Notes under the pieces: generated by a model
Seen by the model: the letters and a program-made list of their open reading frames with translations, nothing else
Told to the model about the DNA's origin: nothing
The model's database searches: none
Position numbers and translations under genes: made by a program
In this document: in pieces, positions 12,528-15,532 of the stretch
Layout: each line of letters begins with the position of its first letter
How positions within the stretch are numbered: position 1 is the stretch's first letter
From: Hominenteromicrobium mulieris
GTDB taxonomy: Bacteria > Bacillota > Clostridia > Oscillospirales > Acutalibacteraceae
Length of the DNA: 15,532 nt
Strand: one strand, 5' to 3'
Assembly: GCF_020687165.1 (NCBI RefSeq)
Contig: NZ_JAJEQC010000023.1

Positions 12528-13052
12528 ATGAAAAAGAAATTACCCATAATCCTCTTGGGTGTTATTTTGGCTTGTGTGTTGGTTTTCGGTTTCCTTTATG
12601 CAAACAATGACATTGGTAAAACCGCAAACAGTTTAGAAGCAGACATTCGCCAATCTCAAAAAATTTTGGATGATTGGATTGTTGATGGAAGCATTTCCGA
12701 CACAATGGCTGCATTTATTTCTTACCCACAGGACAAGACAGACCACACTTTTTCTGTCTATGTAAATCGCCCTGGCTTGTCTTTTGGATATTTCTTCCGT
12801 GGTGGTGGAGATATAGTTGAGGTTGATGATTACATTGCAGAGTTTGTTGTTGAGGGAAATAACGAAAGGGCATTTATCTCAATGAATACCCAAAATATTG
12901 TTCGACTTGAAGTAGATGATGGCAACGGCATTCAGGTGATTGATATTGATAGTGGCAAGCCTTTCGCCATTGTCCTGCCCCTCAATGTAGGAAACATCTG
13001 TTTCTATGATACGAATGGAAATGTTGTGGAATATCTTCGCCAACAACTTTGA
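12528..13052 (+). CDS. Membrane-anchored protein of unknown function
   Basis: The product is 174 aa. An N-terminal basic stretch and one hydrophobic helix (MKKKLPIILLGVILACVLVF, continuing to about residue 23) anchor or export it. The rest (about 25-174) is a soluble, strand-rich, acidic domain presumably outside the membrane. I recognise no family. The Cys in the hydrophobic stretch is not followed by the end of the helix, so a lipoprotein is unlikely. The ATG at 12528 has AAGGAG ten bases upstream; the frame is open further 5' but that part lies in the hairpin-rich oriT segment. It is followed by a strong terminator at 13102-13147. Its position between oriT and the mob genes could mean a mobile-element accessory or surface role; this is only inference. 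Confidence 0.65.
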   Translation: MKKKLPIILLGVILACVLVFGFLYANNDIGKTANSLEADIRQSQKILDDWIVDGSISDTMAAFISYPQDKTDHTFSVYVNRPGLSFGYFFRGGGDIVEVDDYIAEFVVEGNNERAFISMNTQNIVRLEVDDGNGIQVIDIDSGKPFAIVLPLNVGNICFYDTNGNVVEYLRQQL

Positions 13053-13101
13053 CCAACTTCAATTTACCGAACTGAACACAACAACTGAATACCGAAAAAC
13101 T

Positions 13102-13147
13102 GACCGTTGACTGGTCGCAATCTGCGAAAAGTTGACGGTCTTTTTTT
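13102..13147 (+). terminator. Strong intrinsic terminator ahead of the mobilization operon
   Basis: GACCGTTGACT (13102-13112) pairs with AGTTGACGGTC (13130-13140) through Watson-Crick and two G-T pairs. An inner stem TCGCA/TGCGA closes on ATC, and seven T residues follow (13141-13147). It ends 32 bases before the DUF3847 start codon with no promoter recognisable in between, so it may also act as an attenuator. Confidence 0.8.
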
Positions 13148-13179
13148 ATCCCAAAAATCAAAAAAGGAGGTCAATCACA

Positions 13180-13539
13180 ATGACAAAACCGAAAACCCTT
13201 GAACAGCTCCGAGCCGAAAAGGAACGAGCCGAGACGCAGCTTGCACAGGAGAAGCACAAGCTCAACCGTCTTGAGAACAGAAAGAAATATCTGGAGAAAG
13301 GCGAAAGGCAGAAACGCACCCATCGTCTTTGCAATCTGGGCGGCACGATTGAGAGCCTTGCCCCGGAGGTCAAAGATCTCACACGCACCGAAATGACAGA
13401 GCTGATGGAGTACATCTTTTCTCTGTCCGAAGTCCAGCGAGCCGTCCGTCACATGGCGATTACTCACACCAACCAAGCGAACAGAGAAAAGGAGTTGAAA
13501 GCCGATGGCACTATTTCATCTGAGCGTCACGCAGACTAA
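13180..13539 (+). CDS. DUF3847-family protein of mobile elements
   Basis: The product is 119 aa. The N-terminal half (about 5-45, LEQLRAEKERAETQLAQEKH and onward) is a charged coiled coil. It is followed by the conserved RKKYLEKGERQKRTHRLCNLGG block and a helical C-terminal half (TEMTELMEYIFSLSEVQRAV). This layout is that of DUF3847 proteins, which are regularly found next to MobA/MobL relaxases in Clostridia elements; a relaxosome accessory or DNA-binding role is plausible but not shown. AAGGAGG lies nine bases before the ATG at 13180. The frame is open upstream into the terminator, which is why the inner ATG is chosen. The 3' end overlaps the relaxase gene by 35 bases in another frame, implying tight translational coupling. 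Confidence 0.85.
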   Translation: MTKPKTLEQLRAEKERAETQLAQEKHKLNRLENRKKYLEKGERQKRTHRLCNLGGTIESLAPEVKDLTRTEMTELMEYIFSLSEVQRAVRHMAITHTNQANREKELKADGTISSERHAD

Positions 13540-15001
13540 GCGAAGCGCAGGACAGTCCGCTATTGCTTCTGCCGCCTACCGTGCCGGGGAGCGATTGTAT
13601 AGCGAGTATTACGGCGAATACAGCGACTACACCCGCAAGGGCGGCGTGATCTGCTCTGACATTCTCTTGCCGTCCCATGCACCGCCAGAATACGCAGACC
13701 GCCAGACCCTATGGAACGCCGTGGAAAAAGCCGAGCGTGGAAAGAACGCCCAGCTTGCATACAGCTTTGACATTGCCTTGCAGAATGAATTTTCCCTTGA
13801 GGAAAACATCGCTCTTGCAAGGCGATTTTTATTGGAGAACTTTGTGAGCCGTGGCATGGTGGTTGACTTCGCCGTACACCAGCCAGACCGGGAGGACGGC
13901 GGCATACCAAACCCACACTTCCATGTGCTTTGTCCCATCCGCCCCATCGAGCAGGACGGTAAATGGGGGCTAAAGCAACGACGAGTGTACGAGCTGGACG
14001 AGGACGGCAACCGCATCCGAGACCAGAACGGCGAGTATGTTTTCAATGCCGTTCCCACTACCGACTGGGGCAGTCCCGAAACGCTGGAACATTGGCGGCA
14101 GACATGGGCGGAACTATGCAACGCCAAGTTTGCGGAGAAAGGTCTTACTGTCCGTATCGACCACCGAAGCTATGAACGGCAGGGCGTGGAGCTTCTTCCC
14201 ACCGTCCATGAGGGCGCAACCGTCCGGGCAATGGAGAAGAAAGGCATACGCACCGAGAAAGGCGAGTTCAACCGCTGGATCAGAGCAACCAATGCCGTTA
14301 TCCGGGACATCAAGAAGAAAATCGCTCTCCTGTTTGATTGGATTGCCGAAGCAAAAGCGGAGCTTGCCAAGCCGCAGGCACCCAACCTTGTTTCTCTGCT
14401 GAACGCCTACTACACCCAGCGCAAAGCCGGGGCTTATTCCCAGAAAGGCAAAATCAGCAACCTAAAGGAGATGAACGAGACTTTCAATTATCTCCGGGCA
14501 AACGGCATTTACAACCTTGAAGATTTGGAAAGCCGTGTCAATGAACACAGCTCCACCACAGAGAGCTTGAAGAAAACGCTGGACGGGCAGACCGCACGAA
14601 TGAAAGAAATCAAGCAGCTCTATGACAGCTCCGCTGCTTTCCAGAACTTGAAGCCTGTCTATGACGGCTTGCAGAAAATCAAGTTTGAGAAGCCCAGAGC
14701 CAAGTACAAGGCAGAGCATGAAGCGGAACTGATACAGTTCTACGCCGCCAGACGAAAGCTGACCGGGGAGTTCCCAGACGGCAAGGTGGATATGAAAAAG
14801 CTGTCCGACGAGTATGACGAGCTGGAACAGGCGCACGAAACCACCTATGGCGAGTTTAAGGCTGTCAGAGACGATTTACACCGCCTTTGGAAGGTCAAGT
14901 CATGTGTAGATACTGCCGCCCGATTTAACGAGCGCACAGAGGAACAAAAGCTCCAAAATCGACCCCAAACACGACAGAAAAAGGAGGAACTATCCCGATG
15001 A
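13505..15001 (+). CDS. mobA: MobA/MobL-family relaxase
   Basis: The product is 498 aa. The N-terminal relaxase domain (about 1-230) starts MALFHLSVTQTKRSAGQSAI and runs into SAAYRAGERL with the candidate catalytic Tyr25. The HUH metal site is visible as NPHFHVLCPIRP with His138 and His140, preceded by His in FAVHQPD. This is the MobQ-like group that nicks oriT, stays bound to the 5' end and pilots the strand in conjugative mobilization. The C-terminal half (about 265-490) is charged and largely coiled coil, the usual accessory region. AAGGAG lies ten bases before the ATG, inside the DUF3847 gene. The stop overlaps the next start as ATGA. No frameshift or missing motif was seen, so the gene looks intact. 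The gene symbol is generic for the family. Confidence 0.92.
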   Translation: MALFHLSVTQTKRSAGQSAIASAAYRAGERLYSEYYGEYSDYTRKGGVICSDILLPSHAPPEYADRQTLWNAVEKAERGKNAQLAYSFDIALQNEFSLEENIALARRFLLENFVSRGMVVDFAVHQPDREDGGIPNPHFHVLCPIRPIEQDGKWGLKQRRVYELDEDGNRIRDQNGEYVFNAVPTTDWGSPETLEHWRQTWAELCNAKFAEKGLTVRIDHRSYERQGVELLPTVHEGATVRAMEKKGIRTEKGEFNRWIRATNAVIRDIKKKIALLFDWIAEAKAELAKPQAPNLVSLLNAYYTQRKAGAYSQKGKISNLKEMNETFNYLRANGIYNLEDLESRVNEHSSTTESLKKTLDGQTARMKEIKQLYDSSAAFQNLKPVYDGLQKIKFEKPRAKYKAEHEAELIQFYAARRKLTGEFPDGKVDMKKLSDEYDELEQAHETTYGEFKAVRDDLHRLWKVKSCVDTAARFNERTEEQKLQNRPQTRQKKEELSR

Positions 15002-15532
15002 ATTACACCCAAGCACAGATTGACCGGGCAAACGCCGTCAGTCTGGAAGATTTTCTCCGCACACAGGGAGAGACACTTATCAAAAGCGGACGGGAATACC
15101 GTTGGAAAGAACATGACAGCCTGACCGTCCGGGGAAACAAGTGGTTTCGCCACAGCCAGAGCAAGGGCGGCTATCCCATTGATTTCGTCATGGAGTTTTA
15201 CGGCAAGTCCTTTCCCGAAGCTGTTCAGATGTTGACAGGCGAAAGCGGCGAGGGACAGACCGAAGCCACCACAGCACCGCCCACAGCGTTCCACTTGCCC
15301 TTGCACAACCGAACAGCCGATAGAGCAATTCAATATCTTTGCGAAAGCCGAGGTCTCAACAAAACGCTTGTTGAGGCTTTTCTTCTTTCCGGGGATATTT
15401 ACGAGGACGCAAAGCGGCACAATGTTGTGTTTGTCGGCAGAGACCGAAGCGGTACGCCGAGATACGCCCATGTGCGAGGAACGGCAGACCCATTCAGACA
15501 GGACATTGCCGGGTCTGACAAGTCCTATCCGT
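14998..15532 (+). CDS. DUF3991/toprim-type protein, 5' part (runs off the window)
   Basis: An open frame starts at the ATG 14998-15000, four bases overlapping the relaxase stop, with AGGAGG well placed upstream, and stays open for 178 codons to the end of the window. MNYTQAQIDRANAVSLEDFL, then YRWKEHDSLTVRGNKWF, SQSKGGYPIDFVMEFYGKSF and the later RGLNKTLVEAFLLSGDIYED segment fit the primase-like N-terminal part of DUF3991/toprim-domain proteins that accompany relaxases in Clostridia elements. The zinc-finger cysteines of true CHC2 primases are absent in the visible part. The toprim domain would lie beyond the window. A role in priming or processing transferred DNA is inferred. Confidence 0.82.
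   Translation, partial: MNYTQAQIDRANAVSLEDFLRTQGETLIKSGREYRWKEHDSLTVRGNKWFRHSQSKGGYPIDFVMEFYGKSFPEAVQMLTGESGEGQTEATTAPPTAFHLPLHNRTADRAIQYLCESRGLNKTLVEAFLLSGDIYEDAKRHNVVFVGRDRSGTPRYAHVRGTADPFRQDIAGSDKSYP

Larger units (their letters stand above)
11078..15532. mobile_element. Part of an integrative mobilizable or conjugative element (left side)
   Basis: The interval begins where the Nudix gene breaks and carries a putative oriT (12266-12320), a DUF3847 gene, a MobA/MobL relaxase and a DUF3991/toprim-type gene, a combination known from Clostridia mobile elements. Base composition changes at least three times (GC-rich start, AT-rich 11240-12240, intermediate to 13100, then GC-rich), unlike the even chromosomal part. 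No integrase, excisionase or type IV secretion gene is in view and the right end is beyond the window, so IME versus ICE is open. The left boundary is inferred. Confidence 0.7.

Noticed and set aside
12528..12600. Lipoprotein signal in the 174-aa membrane protein
   Set aside because: The residues before the Cys fit the lipobox poorly and the hydrophobic helix continues well past it.
14845..15471. 208-codon minus-strand frame at the right end
   Set aside because: It is opposite the relaxase end and the DUF3991-type gene, both of which have ribosome sites and recognisable sequence.

Overview
The window reads as chromosome of a gut-type Clostridia, probably Oscillospiraceae/Ruminococcaceae (Faecalibacterium/Gemmiger/Subdoligranulum-like), joined to part of a mobilizable element. 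The grounds are a moderately high GC content in the left 11 kb, strong AGGAGG-type ribosome sites, sigma-A promoters, a SpoVB-type flippase and a DUF3847/MobA-MobL/DUF3991 gene string typical of Clostridia elements. The genus is inference; no rRNA or tRNA was found.

Bases 1-5245 are a minus-strand block. Read in transcription order it holds prmA (ribosomal protein L11 methyltransferase), then a 260-base spacer with six perfect inverted repeats in a row, then a tight operon of Xaa-Pro aminopeptidase, GNAT acetyltransferase and HD-domain hydrolase, and finally a separately promoted type B carboxylesterase. A double-hairpin repeat of about 65 bases follows both prmA and the carboxylesterase gene.

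Bases 5246-11089 are mostly sugar-related. A divergent promoter region separates prmA from a SpoVB/MOP-family flippase. Then come a TIM-barrel sugar phosphate isomerase/epimerase (minus), a sugar-type MFS transporter (plus) and a cytoplasmic GH29 alpha-L-fucosidase (minus). Together they suggest uptake and intracellular processing of fucosylated or related oligosaccharides. The fucosidase leader has its Shine-Dalgarno separated from the ATG by a hairpin. Divergent from it is a Nudix hydrolase gene cut off after 35 codons, which marks the host/element junction at about 11080.

Bases 11080-15532 are the mobile part and are layered in base composition. They hold an orphan open frame joined to the broken Nudix gene, an AT-rich stretch with six TTAGCAA repeats, an AT-rich NTF2/SnoaL-like gene, a hairpin-rich segment with an IncQ/RSF1010-like nick motif (putative oriT), an unrecognised membrane-anchored protein, a strong terminator placed just ahead of the mobilization genes, and then DUF3847, a MobA/MobL relaxase and a DUF3991/toprim-type protein that runs off the window. 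No integrase, type IV secretion gene or resistance gene lies in the window, so whether it is an IME or part of a larger ICE cannot be settled.

I did not find a clear undescribed multi-gene system. The best leads are the six-hairpin array, the hairpin between Shine-Dalgarno and start of the fucosidase, the putative oriT with two mutually exclusive hairpins, and the TTAGCAA repeat cluster.
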